Assembly (NCBI RefSeq): GCF_019656655.1
Contig: NZ_BPMV01000001.1
Coordinates: 558,001-622,000, forward strand
Reading direction: 5' to 3'
Length of the DNA: 64,000 bases
Source: Tsukamurella sp. TY48
GTDB lineage: Bacteria > Actinomycetota > Actinomycetes > Mycobacteriales > Mycobacteriaceae
Positions 37,166-45,321 of the stretch are shown in pieces. The position numbers and the translations under genes were made by a program. Numbering within the stretch: the stretch's first letter is position 1; each line of letters opens with the position of its first letter. The notes beneath the pieces are model-generated. The model was not told the origin of the DNA, did no database searches, and saw only the letters and a list, made by a program, of their open reading frames with translations.

Positions 37166-37690
37166 GTGCTGATCCGGCAGGAGCTGCCCGGCGATATCAG
37201 CGCGATCGGCGATGTCCACCGCAGCGCCTTCGCATCGATGGCTCCCGCCGGCTCCGCCGAGCCGGTCGAGGTGGGACTGGTCGCCGCACTGCGGGATTCG
37301 ACCGCATGGATCCCGGAACTCTCACTCGTCGCGGAGGCCGACGGCGCCGTCACCGGGCACGTCTGCCTCACCCGCGGCACCGTCGACGGGCGTCCCGTGC
37401 TGGCGCTCGGCCCCCTGGGTGTGCGCGCCGACGTCCAGGCGAGCGGCACCGGTTCGGCGCTCATGCACGCCGCGCTCGGGGCCGCCGATGCGCTCGGCGA
37501 GGCCCTCGTGGTGCTGCTCGGGCACGCGGACTACTACCCGCGGTTCGGCTTCGTTCCCGCCGAGGGGCTGGGCATCCGGCCGGATGTGGCCGAGTGGGCG
37601 GGCGAGGCGTTCATGGCGCGCGCCCTCACGGCGTACTCGCACGACCTCACCGGCGAGTTCCGCTACGCGCAGCCCTTTTACGAGCTCTAG
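37166..37690 (+). CDS. GNAT-family N-acetyltransferase
   Basis: 174 aa from the GTG at 37166 (VLIRQELPGDISAI). GNAT motifs: acetyl-CoA loop LGPLGVRADVQASGTGSALM, LVVLLGHADYYPRFGFVPAEGLGI. The YYPRFGF block is typical of the YhbS-like subgroup. The substrate is unknown. It shares the CTAG stop palindrome with the convergent hexapeptide acetyltransferase. It is 4 nt from the 85-aa gene. Confidence 0.87.
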   Translation: MLIRQELPGDISAIGDVHRSAFASMAPAGSAEPVEVGLVAALRDSTAWIPELSLVAEADGAVTGHVCLTRGTVDGRPVLALGPLGVRADVQASGTGSALMHAALGAADALGEALVVLLGHADYYPRFGFVPAEGLGIRPDVAEWAGEAFMARALTAYSHDLTGEFRYAQPFYEL

Positions 37691-38442
37691 TCGTCCTGGG
37701 GCAGGCCGCGGGCCTCGGCCTTCTTCCGCTCGATATCGGCCAAGGCGCGCTCGAGCTCCGCTCGCTCGGCCACGCTCGCGTCCCACATCTCCTTGCGGTT
37801 CTTGACCACCTTGGCCGGCGAACCGACGGCGATCGAGTAGGGCGGAATCTCCCCGCGCACCACGGCGTGCGCGCCGAGCACGCTGCCGTGGCCGATCAGG
37901 GTGTTGCGGGTCACGGTGACCTTCGTCCCCACCCAGGTGTCGCCGCCGATCCGCACCGGGCCCTTGATGATGCCCTGGTCCTTGATCGGGATGTGGATGT
38001 CGTCCATCTTGTGGTCGAAATCGCAGATGTAGCACCAGTCGGCCACCAGTGAGGCGGGGCCGAATTCGATGTCGAGGTAGCAGTTGACCACGTTGTCGCG
38101 GCCGAACACCGACTTGTCGCCGATCCGCAGCGAACCCTCGTGGCAGCGGATCTTGTTGGAATCGCCGATGTGCACCCAGCGGCCGATCTCCATCCGGCCG
38201 AGGCCCGGCGTGGCATGGATCTCCACGTTCTTGCCGAGGAAGACCATGCCCTTGAGGATGATGTGCGGGTTCGCGATCCGGAACTTCGCGAGGCGGAGGT
38301 AGCGCACCAGGTACCAGGGGGTGTACGCCTTGTTCTTCAACACCCAGCGCAGCGAGGCGAGGGTCAGGAACCGTGCCTGCGTGTCGGCCGATCGCGCGTG
38401 CCGCCAGCGCGTCCGATACGGGGCGTTCCACATGCTCGTCAT
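37687..38442 (-). CDS. Left-handed beta-helix (hexapeptide) acetyltransferase
   Basis: 251 aa. Hexapeptide repeats run through ILKGMVFLGKNVEIHATPGLGRMEIGRWVHIGDSNKIRC, VFGRDNVVNC and IGGDTWVGTKVTVTRNTLIGHGSVLGAHAVVRGEIPPYSIAVGSPAKVVK, the trimeric LbetaH acyltransferase signature. It corresponds to Rv3034c, proposed as an acyltransferase of the MGLP locus. The C-terminus is a charged helix. The ATG at 38442 has a TAGGCT box 8 nt upstream. Confidence 0.9.
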   Translation of the reverse strand: MTSMWNAPYRTRWRHARSADTQARFLTLASLRWVLKNKAYTPWYLVRYLRLAKFRIANPHIILKGMVFLGKNVEIHATPGLGRMEIGRWVHIGDSNKIRCHEGSLRIGDKSVFGRDNVVNCYLDIEFGPASLVADWCYICDFDHKMDDIHIPIKDQGIIKGPVRIGGDTWVGTKVTVTRNTLIGHGSVLGAHAVVRGEIPPYSIAVGSPAKVVKNRKEMWDASVAERAELERALADIERKKAEARGLPQDD

Positions 38443-38456
38443 AACGGGGAAGCCTA
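38440..38456 (-). promoter_or_regulatory. Leaderless-type promoter of the hexapeptide acetyltransferase
   Basis: TAGGCT (38451-38456) lies 8 nt before the ATG. Confidence 0.5.
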
Positions 38457-38555
38457 TCGGGCGGTGCGTCCCGGCGGTCCCGCACGGCCACCGCGATAGT
38501 CTGTGGGGCGATTGACGGTGCCACGGTCGGCGAGACGCCGGCGAGAAGGAGAGAC

Positions 38556-39887
38556 ATGCGGTTGGGTAGGCGCGCCCTGATGCTGGGCGCGACGGTGGCT
38601 GCCACCGCGGTCCTCGCGTCCTGCGCACCCGACAACACCTGGGTCTTCGCCGACGATTCGGCCGCGTGGCCGGGCATGTACGGCGATTCCCGGAACAACT
38701 CCTACGCCGATCGCTCCGCCGCGGAGAGCCTGGTCCCGGCGTGGAACCGTCCGCTCGCCGGGCCGAACCTCGCGCAGGCCGCCATCTCGAACCGCGGCGT
38801 GGTCTCGGTGACTGCCCGGCCCGAGACCGGGTGCACCACGTTCAGCCTGGAACTGACCGTGGGCCGCAAGACCTACTGCCGCCGTGACGCCCCGGGTGCC
38901 GATCTGCAGACGCCGGTGGTCGATCAGTTCGAGTACACCTACCTCGGTGTCCCCGGCTGGCTGTACACCTTCAACCCCGACAACCAGGTGCGCTGGCGTT
39001 ATCCCACCGCGGGCACCCCGCTGTGGATCAAGCTGGCCGGCGACAACACGGTGCTGGCCGTGACCCACCTCGGCCAGATGGTGCTGGTGAACTCGCACGA
39101 CGGTGTCGCCGCCGGCGCCTCGATCGGCCTGGTCCCGAAGGTCTCGGCCGACGACAACGGCGGCGGGCTCGCCGACTGCCCGACGAGTGGCCCCGGCTGC
39201 CCGGTCTCCGGGCCGCCCGCCGTGGACACCGCCGCCCAGCGCGCCTACATCGTGGTCTCGCCCGCGGGCGCACCGTCGAAGGTGATGGCGGTCGATTACG
39301 GCAAGGACGGCGGCTCCCGGCACGATCTGCGCTACGCCTGGGAGCGCAAGGACATCGCCGACGGCGTGATCGGCTCCCCCGCGCTGTCCGCGGACCGTAA
39401 GACCCTGTACGTGAATCTGCGCTCGAAGAAGCTCGCCGCGCTGGACGCGCAGACCGGTGCCACCAAGTGGACGCACGATCTGGGGTATCAGACCTCGGTG
39501 CCACCCTCGGTCTCCCCCGACGGCACCATCATCCCCGCGGCCCCCGGCCTGCAGCGCACCCCCTTCGTGGCGCTCCAGGACCAGGGCGACGGTGTGCGTG
39601 AAGTGTTCAAGCGCACCGATGTCGCGATGGTCTCTCCGGTCACGCAGATCCGCGGCGGCATTGGCTACGCGGTGACCCGCTCGTGGGCGGGCGTGCAGAC
39701 CAAGCTCGTCGAGTTCCGCACCGACACCGGCACCACGCTGCGCACCTTCGATCTGCCGGACGGCGTCAAGTCCACCTCCGGCGTCTCGATCGGGCCCGAC
39801 GGTGAGCTGGTGACGGTCGGCAATCAGGGCGAGGTGTACGCCTTCACCTCCGGTCGCCGCACCGGCGACAGCGTCGCCAAGAACTGA
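38556..39887 (+). CDS. PQQ-like beta-propeller lipoprotein
   Basis: 443 aa. Tat-type start MRLGRRALML, then lipobox LASC with Cys23. The mature part is a beta-propeller with Trp-docking-like blades (WPGMYGDSRNNSYADRSA, TKWTHDLGYQTSVPPSV). It matches Rv3035, a conserved gene of this region. No quinone-binding or enzymic residues are clear. AGAAGGAGAG just before the ATG is a good ribosome site, and a TAGTCT box is further upstream. A scaffolding or envelope function is likely. Confidence 0.87.
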   Translation: MRLGRRALMLGATVAATAVLASCAPDNTWVFADDSAAWPGMYGDSRNNSYADRSAAESLVPAWNRPLAGPNLAQAAISNRGVVSVTARPETGCTTFSLELTVGRKTYCRRDAPGADLQTPVVDQFEYTYLGVPGWLYTFNPDNQVRWRYPTAGTPLWIKLAGDNTVLAVTHLGQMVLVNSHDGVAAGASIGLVPKVSADDNGGGLADCPTSGPGCPVSGPPAVDTAAQRAYIVVSPAGAPSKVMAVDYGKDGGSRHDLRYAWERKDIADGVIGSPALSADRKTLYVNLRSKKLAALDAQTGATKWTHDLGYQTSVPPSVSPDGTIIPAAPGLQRTPFVALQDQGDGVREVFKRTDVAMVSPVTQIRGGIGYAVTRSWAGVQTKLVEFRTDTGTTLRTFDLPDGVKSTSGVSIGPDGELVTVGNQGEVYAFTSGRRTGDSVAKN

Positions 39888-39903
39888 TCCGCCCACGGGG
39901 GTT

Positions 39904-39918
39904 TAAGCTGGACACATG
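39904..39918 (+). promoter_or_regulatory. Leaderless promoter of the XRE regulator
   Basis: TAAGCT (39904-39909) lies 6 nt before the ATG at 39916. Confidence 0.5.
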
Positions 39919-40182
39919 GTCCGGCAGCCCCTCACCCCCGAACAGATCGCCGCAGGTCGGCGCCTCGGGGCGCGGCTGCGGGAGGCGCGTGGTGCTCGTC
40001 GGCTCGACGAGGTGGCCGGCGCTGCCGGGATCTCCCCGGAGACGCTGCGCAAGATCGAGACCGGCCGGATGGCCACCCCCGCCTTCGGCACCGTGGTCGC
40101 GCTCGCCGCAGTGCTGGACGAGCCGCTCGCCGCGCTGGCGGAGGAGTACGTGGGCGCGGAGCGGTTCGGCCGCACCGGATAA
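39916..40182 (+). CDS. XRE-family helix-turn-helix protein
   Basis: 88 aa, essentially one Xre HTH: RLGARLREARGARRLDEVAGAAGISPETLRKIETGRMATPAFGTVVALAAVLDEPLAAL. There is no sensor domain. It lies 19 bp before a methionine aminopeptidase gene, with a 16-bp palindrome over that start. Control of the aminopeptidase is inferred. Confidence 0.88.
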   Translation: MVRQPLTPEQIAAGRRLGARLREARGARRLDEVAGAAGISPETLRKIETGRMATPAFGTVVALAAVLDEPLAALAEEYVGAERFGRTG

Positions 40183-40186
40183 CCCG

Positions 40187-40202
40187 TGGTATTTTAATAC
40201 CA
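40187..40202. promoter_or_regulatory. Palindrome over the methionine aminopeptidase start
   Basis: Arms TGGTATT and AATACCA meet across a two-base centre (40187-40202), 5 nt after the XRE stop. It includes the -10-like TATTTT and reaches the A of the ATG at 40202. Probable operator of the XRE protein. Confidence 0.55.
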
Positions 40203-40969
40203 TGATGGAGCTCAAGACCCCGGCCGAGATCGAGAAGATGCGCACCACGGGCGCATTCATCGCGGAACTGCTGGAGCAGCTCACCACGATGGCCGAACCC
40301 GGCATGAATCTCATGGAGCTGGAGTACCGGGCCCGGAAGATGATCGACGACCGCGGCGCACAGTCCTGCTACTGGGACTACGCACCGTCGTTCGGCAGCG
40401 GCCCGTTCCGCAACGTCACCTGCCTGTCGGTCAATGACGCCTGCCTGCACGGCCTTCCGCACGAGTACGTCTTCGAGGACGGAGATCTGCTCACCGTGGA
40501 CATCGCCGTGTCGATCGACGGCTGGGTGGCCGATGCCGCCCGCAGCGTGAGCGTGGGCACCGCCCGCGAGGAGGACACGCGGCTGATCGAGGCCACCCGG
40601 GTGGCGCTCGACGCGGCGATCGACGAGATGCGCCCGGGCACCAGGCTCGGCACCGTCTCCGCCGCCATCGGGCAGGTGGCCAAGAAGTACGGCTACCCGG
40701 TGAACACCCAGTTCGGCGGGCACGGCCTGGGGCGCACCATGCACGAGGACCCGCACGTGCCGAACGTCGGCAAGCCGCGCAAGGGGATGCTGCTGCAGAC
40801 CGGCACCACCCTGGCGCTGGAGCCCTGGTTCTGCGCCACCACCGATCAGATCAAGTTCGATGCGGACGGCTGGACGCTGCGTTCCGCCGATGGTTCCCGC
40901 GCGGCGCACAGCGAGCACACCGTGGCCATCACCGAAGACGGTCCGCGCATCCTCACCGCCCCGGCTTAG
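40202..40969 (+). CDS. map: Type I methionine aminopeptidase
   Basis: 255 aa. Removes initiator Met. All metal and catalytic residues are present: His in NDACLHGLP, Asp in TVDIAV, Asp in ADAARSV, His in GGHGLGRTMHEDP, Glu in LALEPW and Glu in AAHSEHTVAI. No N-terminal zinc finger or SH3 extension. A second in-frame ATG at 40205 removes one residue. Pairing with a tiny XRE gene is unusual for a housekeeping aminopeptidase, so it may be the conditional copy of a multi-copy family. Confidence 0.95.
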   Translation: MMELKTPAEIEKMRTTGAFIAELLEQLTTMAEPGMNLMELEYRARKMIDDRGAQSCYWDYAPSFGSGPFRNVTCLSVNDACLHGLPHEYVFEDGDLLTVDIAVSIDGWVADAARSVSVGTAREEDTRLIEATRVALDAAIDEMRPGTRLGTVSAAIGQVAKKYGYPVNTQFGGHGLGRTMHEDPHVPNVGKPRKGMLLQTGTTLALEPWFCATTDQIKFDADGWTLRSADGSRAAHSEHTVAITEDGPRILTAPA

Positions 40970-41102
40970 CCACCGCTTTGTCGCAATGGCCGCAACACGG
41001 TAAGGAAGGCCGCTGAGGGCATAGCGGGTGTGCAATCCCGCGATACCGTGGCCCGCAATGCGTCCCGCCCGGGCCGCGATCCGAGCCATCAGGAGGCTGC
41101 CG

Positions 41103-41618
41103 ATGTCGCGACGAATTCTCTGCCTGATCACCGCACTGTTCATCGTGGCCGGATGCTCGAACAAGGACTCCTCAGCCGGCGATAGCACCCCGGCGAACGC
41201 CACCTCGTCGCAGGCGACCCAGGCGAGCACGGGCACGGCGAAGCCCGGGACGGCCACCGCGGCGGGCGGCGCGACGGGCGGCGCGACGGGCGGCGCGGCC
41301 CCCGCGCCTCAGACCACGTCGATCAAGACCTGCGACGGCAGCCCGGCCGTGCGGCCGAGCGAACTCGTCCTCGCCTGCGCGGACGCGGGCGCCGTCGTCT
41401 CGGGGATCACCTGGGACAGCTGGGCCAACGACACCGCCACCGGTTCCGGCACGCTCACGACGAAGACCTGCGAGCCCGACTGCGCGAGCGGCGGGACCCA
41501 GACGCGGACCGTCGGCGTCACGCTGCACACTCCGGTGCGGGACCCGAACGGCGCCTCCCGGTTCACGGTGGCCACCGTCGGATCGAAGGGCGACTTCCAG
41601 GACTACACGCTGGGATAG
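41103..41618 (+). CDS. CADA-type lipoprotein B, function unknown
   Basis: 171 aa. The signal peptide ends in lipobox IVAGC (Cys18). A Gly/Ala/Thr linker (GATGGATGGAAP) follows, encoded by two exact 12-bp repeats (41271-41294). The C-terminal 95 residues are the CADA domain: CDGSPAVRPSELVLACADAG, GITWDSW, TKTCEPDCASGG, VGVTLHTPV. It is a paralogue of the protein at 12805-13230, which is secreted without a lipid anchor. AGGAGG at 41089-41094 is the ribosome site. No gap to the TetR gene that faces it. Confidence 0.85.
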   Translation: MSRRILCLITALFIVAGCSNKDSSAGDSTPANATSSQATQASTGTAKPGTATAAGGATGGATGGAAPAPQTTSIKTCDGSPAVRPSELVLACADAGAVVSGITWDSWANDTATGSGTLTTKTCEPDCASGGTQTRTVGVTLHTPVRDPNGASRFTVATVGSKGDFQDYTLG

Positions 41619-42173
41619 TCAGCGCTGCGCGTCGATCAACACCTTCGCGGCCTGCCGCGCACCGTCGGCCACGCCGTCCGGCCCGAGGATGGCGGCGGTG
41701 GCCAGCGCACCCTCGGTGAGCAGGCCGATCTGCACCGCGACGCTGCGCGGCAGTCCGGCATCGGCGACCAATGCGTTGACCTCGTCCTGGTAGCAGGATT
41801 TGTTGTGCTGCGCCGCCTGGGCCACCGTCGGTGACGTGGCACCGAGCTCGCCGTAGCTGTTGATGAACGAGCACCCGCGGAAGTCGTTCTCGGCGAACAT
41901 CTCGTCGAGCCAGTCGAAGACGGCGAGCACCTTCGCCTCGGAGTCGGACGCACGGGCGACGTACTTGTGCAGGCCGTCGGTCCACCGCCGATCGCGGATG
42001 GCGAGCACCTCTGCCACGAGCACGTCCTTCGAGGGGAAGAGCTTGTAGATCGCCTTGAGGGAGACGCCTGCGGCGGTGCGGATCTCGTCCATGCCCACGG
42101 CCTGTATTCCCTTGCCGTAGAACAGCTTCTCCGCCGCCTCCAGAACGGCGTCACGCTGCAGTTGCGCGTCCAT
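41619..42173 (-). CDS. TetR-family repressor
   Basis: 184 aa. HTH: LEAAEKLFYGKGIQAVGMDEIRTAAGVSLKAIYKLFPSKDVLVAEVL. The ligand domain has three Cys near RGCSF and NKSCYQ. The ATG at 42173 was chosen for GGGGTG upstream. It is divergent from an esterase gene and the 97-bp gap holds two palindromes, so it most likely represses the esterase and itself. Confidence 0.92.
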   Translation of the reverse strand: MDAQLQRDAVLEAAEKLFYGKGIQAVGMDEIRTAAGVSLKAIYKLFPSKDVLVAEVLAIRDRRWTDGLHKYVARASDSEAKVLAVFDWLDEMFAENDFRGCSFINSYGELGATSPTVAQAAQHNKSCYQDEVNALVADAGLPRSVAVQIGLLTEGALATAAILGPDGVADGARQAAKVLIDAQR

Positions 42174-42192
42174 TCGTATCCACCCCTTGCGC

Positions 42193-42244
42193 GAGAACGA
42201 TCGTTCCCCTACAGTAGCAGACATCGCTGAGAACGATCGTTCTC
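42193..42244. promoter_or_regulatory. Twin TetR-type operators
   Basis: GAGAACGATCGTTCTC is a perfect 16-bp palindrome at 42229-42244. A near copy, GAGAACGATCGTTCCC, is at 42193-42208. They are 36 bp apart centre to centre, between the divergent tetR and esterase genes. Confidence 0.7.
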
Positions 42245-42270
42245 AACGTCACCGACAAGGAGGACCCACC

Positions 42271-43221
42271 ATGAGCGTCACCCTCGAGCCCGCCGCCCGC
42301 GCCTTCTCCGAGGCCACGGCCAACCCGCCCTACCTGTTCGACCTGGGCCCCGTCGAGGGCCGCGCGACCGTCGACCAGGTGCAGTCCGGTGAGGGCGTCG
42401 TCCTCCCCGAGGTCGACGAGGAGTGGATCACCGTGTCCGGCGGCCCCACCGGCGAGGTGCGTACCCGCATCGTGCGTCCGAAGGGCGCGACCGGTGTACT
42501 GCCGGTGATCTTCTTCATCCACGGCGCCGGCTGGGTGTTCGGCAACGCCCACACGCACGACCGCCTCGTTCGCGAGCTCGTCGTGGGAACCGGAGCGGCC
42601 GCGGTCTTCCCGGAGTACGACCTCTCCCCCGAGGCGCGGTACCCGATCGCGATCGAGCAGAACTACGCGGTGGCGCAGTGGGTCGTGAACTCCGGTGCCG
42701 AGAAGAACCTCGACGGCACGCGGATCGCCGTGGCCGGCGATTCGGTGGGCGGCGACATGTCCGCCGTGCTCGCCCTGCAGGCCAAGGCCCGCGGTGACGT
42801 GAAGCTGGCCGCACAGGTGCTGCTGTACCCGGTGGTGGACGCGAACTTCGAGACCGCGTCGTATCACGAGTTCGCGGAGGGCTACTTCCTGCGCCGGGAT
42901 GCCATGCAGTGGTTCTGGGATCAGTACACGACCGACGAGGCCCAGCGCGCCGAGATCTTCGCCTCACCGCTGAACGCGACGATCGAGCAGCTCACCGGCC
43001 TGCCGCCGGCCACCGTCATCACCGCCGAGGCCGATGTGCTGCGCGACGGTGGCGAGGCCTACGCCGCCAAGCTCCGTGAGGCCGGCAACGAGGTGACCGC
43101 CGTGCGCGTGGGCGGCGTCATCCACGACTTCCTGATGCTCAACGACCTCCGTCCCACCCACGGCGCCCAGGCGGGCATCGATCTCGCTGTGCTCGCCCTG
43201 CGCCGCGCGCTCACGGCGTAA
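42271..43221 (+). CDS. HSL-family alpha/beta-hydrolase (esterase/lipase)
   Basis: 316 aa. HGAGW oxyanion motif (the family form is HGGG), nucleophile GDSVGGD (usual form GDSAGG), Asp/His part in EADVLRDGGEAYA and GVIHDFLML. AAGGAGG at 42257-42263 fixes the ATG. The divergent TetR and twin operators make it a ligand-induced hydrolase. The substrate is unknown; the small changes at HGAG and GDSV may bear on specificity. Confidence 0.92.
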   Translation: MSVTLEPAARAFSEATANPPYLFDLGPVEGRATVDQVQSGEGVVLPEVDEEWITVSGGPTGEVRTRIVRPKGATGVLPVIFFIHGAGWVFGNAHTHDRLVRELVVGTGAAAVFPEYDLSPEARYPIAIEQNYAVAQWVVNSGAEKNLDGTRIAVAGDSVGGDMSAVLALQAKARGDVKLAAQVLLYPVVDANFETASYHEFAEGYFLRRDAMQWFWDQYTTDEAQRAEIFASPLNATIEQLTGLPPATVITAEADVLRDGGEAYAAKLREAGNEVTAVRVGGVIHDFLMLNDLRPTHGAQAGIDLAVLALRRALTA

Positions 43222-43227
43222 TCGCGC

Positions 43228-44388
43228 TCAGCGCCGGAACACCGGCTGCAGCCGGCGCAGTGCCTCTTCGATCTCGGAAGTCGCACCGGCGAAGCTGAGC
43301 CGGATGGTGCGATCACCCCGGGCCGTATCGAAATCCAGGCCCGGGGTGATCGCCACCCCCGTCTCGTCGAGCACGGCCGCGCACCACGCGAGGGAATCGT
43401 CCGTGAGGTGGCCGATGTCGGCGTAGGCGTAGAACGCACCGTCGGGGGGCGCGAGCTCGGTGACACCGAGGTCCGCGAGCCCGGCGAGCACCAGTTCCCG
43501 GTTGCGCGCGTACCCGGCCACATGTGCGTCGAGTTCGGCTCGCGACTCGTCGGAGAAGGCCGCCACTGCCGCGTACTGGCTGATCGCGGGCGGGCAGATG
43601 GTCATGTTCGCGGTGAGCCGTTCGACCGGCCGGCGCAGATACTCGGGCAGCAGCATCCAGCCCAGCCGCCACCCGGTCATCGCGAAGTACTTCGACACCG
43701 ACCCCATCACCACCTGCTCGCGCGAGGTCTCCCACGCGCACGAGGTGGGCCGGCCGTAGCTGATGCCGTGGTAGATCTCATCGGAGATGAGCAGGGTGCC
43801 GTGCGCCTCGCACCAGCGCGCCAGATCGGCCAGTTCCGACGGTGCCAGGATCGTCCCGGTCGGGTTCGCGGGGCTGGCCACGATGAGCCCCTTCGGCGGC
43901 TCGGGCAGGGCCTCCAGCATCGCGACGGTGGGCTGATAGCGCGTATCCGCGCCGCAATCGAGCTCGACCACGGTGCAGCCCAAGGCCTTCAACGTGTTCC
44001 GGTAGGCGGGGTAGCCCGGCCGCGCCATCACCACGGTGTCGCCCGCGTCGAAGGCCGCGAGGAAGACCAGCGTGAAGGCGCCCGACGATCCGGTGGTCAC
44101 GGCCACCGCCTCCGGCGCCACGTCCACGCCGTAGGTGCGCCCGTAGTGCGCGGCGATGGTCTCCCGCAGCGGCGCGATACCCATCGACTCGGTGTAGCCG
44201 AGCGATCCGGCGTCGAGCGCGGCATGCGCGGCTGCGAGCACCGGCTTCGGCGCGCCCGCACTGGGCTGTCCCGCCGCCAGCGAGATCACATCGCCGTGGG
44301 TCTCCCGCCGCCGTGCCGCTGCGGCCAGCACGTCCATGACGTGGAACATCTCGACATCGGAGCGGCGCGACTCGTGCATGCGGTCCAT
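43228..44388 (-). CDS. Class I/II pyridoxal-phosphate aminotransferase
   Basis: 386 aa. Motifs: LAAGQPSAGAPKPVL, GYTESMGIAPLRETIAAHYGRTYGV, SPANPTGTILAPSEL, ISDEIYHGISYG and the cofactor Lys in GSVSKYFAMTGWRLGWML. The class covers aspartate-, alanine- and kynurenine-type enzymes; the substrate cannot be chosen. Start at 44388 (MDRMHESRRSD) or 44379. Convergent with the esterase (6-bp gap). Confidence 0.93.
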   Translation of the reverse strand: MDRMHESRRSDVEMFHVMDVLAAAARRRETHGDVISLAAGQPSAGAPKPVLAAAHAALDAGSLGYTESMGIAPLRETIAAHYGRTYGVDVAPEAVAVTTGSSGAFTLVFLAAFDAGDTVVMARPGYPAYRNTLKALGCTVVELDCGADTRYQPTVAMLEALPEPPKGLIVASPANPTGTILAPSELADLARWCEAHGTLLISDEIYHGISYGRPTSCAWETSREQVVMGSVSKYFAMTGWRLGWMLLPEYLRRPVERLTANMTICPPAISQYAAVAAFSDESRAELDAHVAGYARNRELVLAGLADLGVTELAPPDGAFYAYADIGHLTDDSLAWCAAVLDETGVAITPGLDFDTARGDRTIRLSFAGATSEIEEALRRLQPVFRR

Positions 44389-44482
44389 CGTGGCATCCCC
44401 GGCTGTTCTTCGGACCTCCGCCCGGCACTCACACTTCACCTGGGCGGCCCCACGTATTGGCACGCGCCACATCGAAAGGTCG

Positions 44483-44499
44483 TAGTGTGCGATCGCATG
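44483..44499 (+). promoter_or_regulatory. Leaderless-type promoter of the 2H-phosphoesterase lipoprotein
   Basis: TAGTGT (44483-44488) lies 8 nt before the ATG at 44497. Confidence 0.45.
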
Positions 44500-45321
44500 C
44501 GGACCCATACGCCTGGAATCGACCGACGAACAGCGCTCGCGGGGCTCCTCGTCGCCGGCGCCGGAGCGACCCTCGCCGGCTGCGGCGGCGGCAAGGAATC
44601 GACCCCCTCCGCCGCCTCGGAGGCCCCGTACCCCGTGGACGGGCGCACCCCGCTGGCCGCCGGTCCCGGCAAGAAATGGGACATCGAGGGCAATGCCCAG
44701 CGGTTCACGGGCAACACCTTCGTCAGCCCGATCCCGCAGAACTCCGCCTTCTTCCGCGCCGAGAACCAGGCGCAGCGCCTCGTCCGCGAATCCCGCTTCC
44801 GCGACCACTTCGCGCTGCTACCGCACAACAGCATGCACATGACGGTGTTCGAGGGCGTCAACCAGAGCCAGCTGGGTACGCCCGACTGGCCCGCATGGCT
44901 CGCCGGAAAAGACATGCAGGCGGCGCACCTCGCGGTTCTCGACGCGGTCTCCCGCGCGAACATCACTGCGCCGCGGCCGATCACGATGCGCGTGGACGGC
45001 CTCGTCCAGCCGCTCTCCAAGGGCTTCGGCCTCAAACTCGCGAGCGTCGACGCCGCCACCGAGACCGCTCTGCGCGACTTCCGGCGCCGCATGCAGGACC
45101 TGCTGCAGATGTCGACGAAGGGCTTCGACACGTACACCTTTCACTCGACCCTGGGCTATCGGCTGGTCGAGCAGGCCGCCGACGAGAATGCCGAGTCCCA
45201 GGCGCTCGAGAAGAAGGTCCTGGAGCTGTTCACCGGCGACGCGGCGACCGTCACAGTGGATCCGGTGGCGATGAACATCTTCGACGATATGCTCGCCTTC
45301 CCGCAGCTCCGCGTGCTCTAA
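44497..45321 (+). CDS. 2H-phosphoesterase-like lipoprotein (DUF1868 type)
   Basis: 274 aa. Tat-type signal GIDRRTALAGLLVAGAGATLAGC gives lipobox AGC. The body has two His-x-Thr motifs, HNSMHMTVFEG (about 108-118) and FHSTLGYRL (about 213-221), the pair that forms the 2H active site, and fits the DUF1868 family. 2H enzymes hydrolyse cyclic phosphodiesters or ligate RNA ends; an extracytoplasmic location is unusual. The leaderless promoter fixes the ATG. The end overlaps the THUMP-type gene by 4 nt. Confidence 0.82.
   Translation: MRTHTPGIDRRTALAGLLVAGAGATLAGCGGGKESTPSAASEAPYPVDGRTPLAAGPGKKWDIEGNAQRFTGNTFVSPIPQNSAFFRAENQAQRLVRESRFRDHFALLPHNSMHMTVFEGVNQSQLGTPDWPAWLAGKDMQAAHLAVLDAVSRANITAPRPITMRVDGLVQPLSKGFGLKLASVDAATETALRDFRRRMQDLLQMSTKGFDTYTFHSTLGYRLVEQAADENAESQALEKKVLELFTGDAATVTVDPVAMNIFDDMLAFPQLRVL

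Noticed and set aside
40202-40969. XRE/MAP as a toxin-antitoxin pair
   Set aside because: The second protein is a complete metabolic aminopeptidase, not a toxin family; the first is only an HTH.
41271-41294. 12-bp tandem repeats as a mobile-element scar
   Set aside because: They are in frame and code for a Gly/Ala linker; no target-site duplication or transposase is seen.
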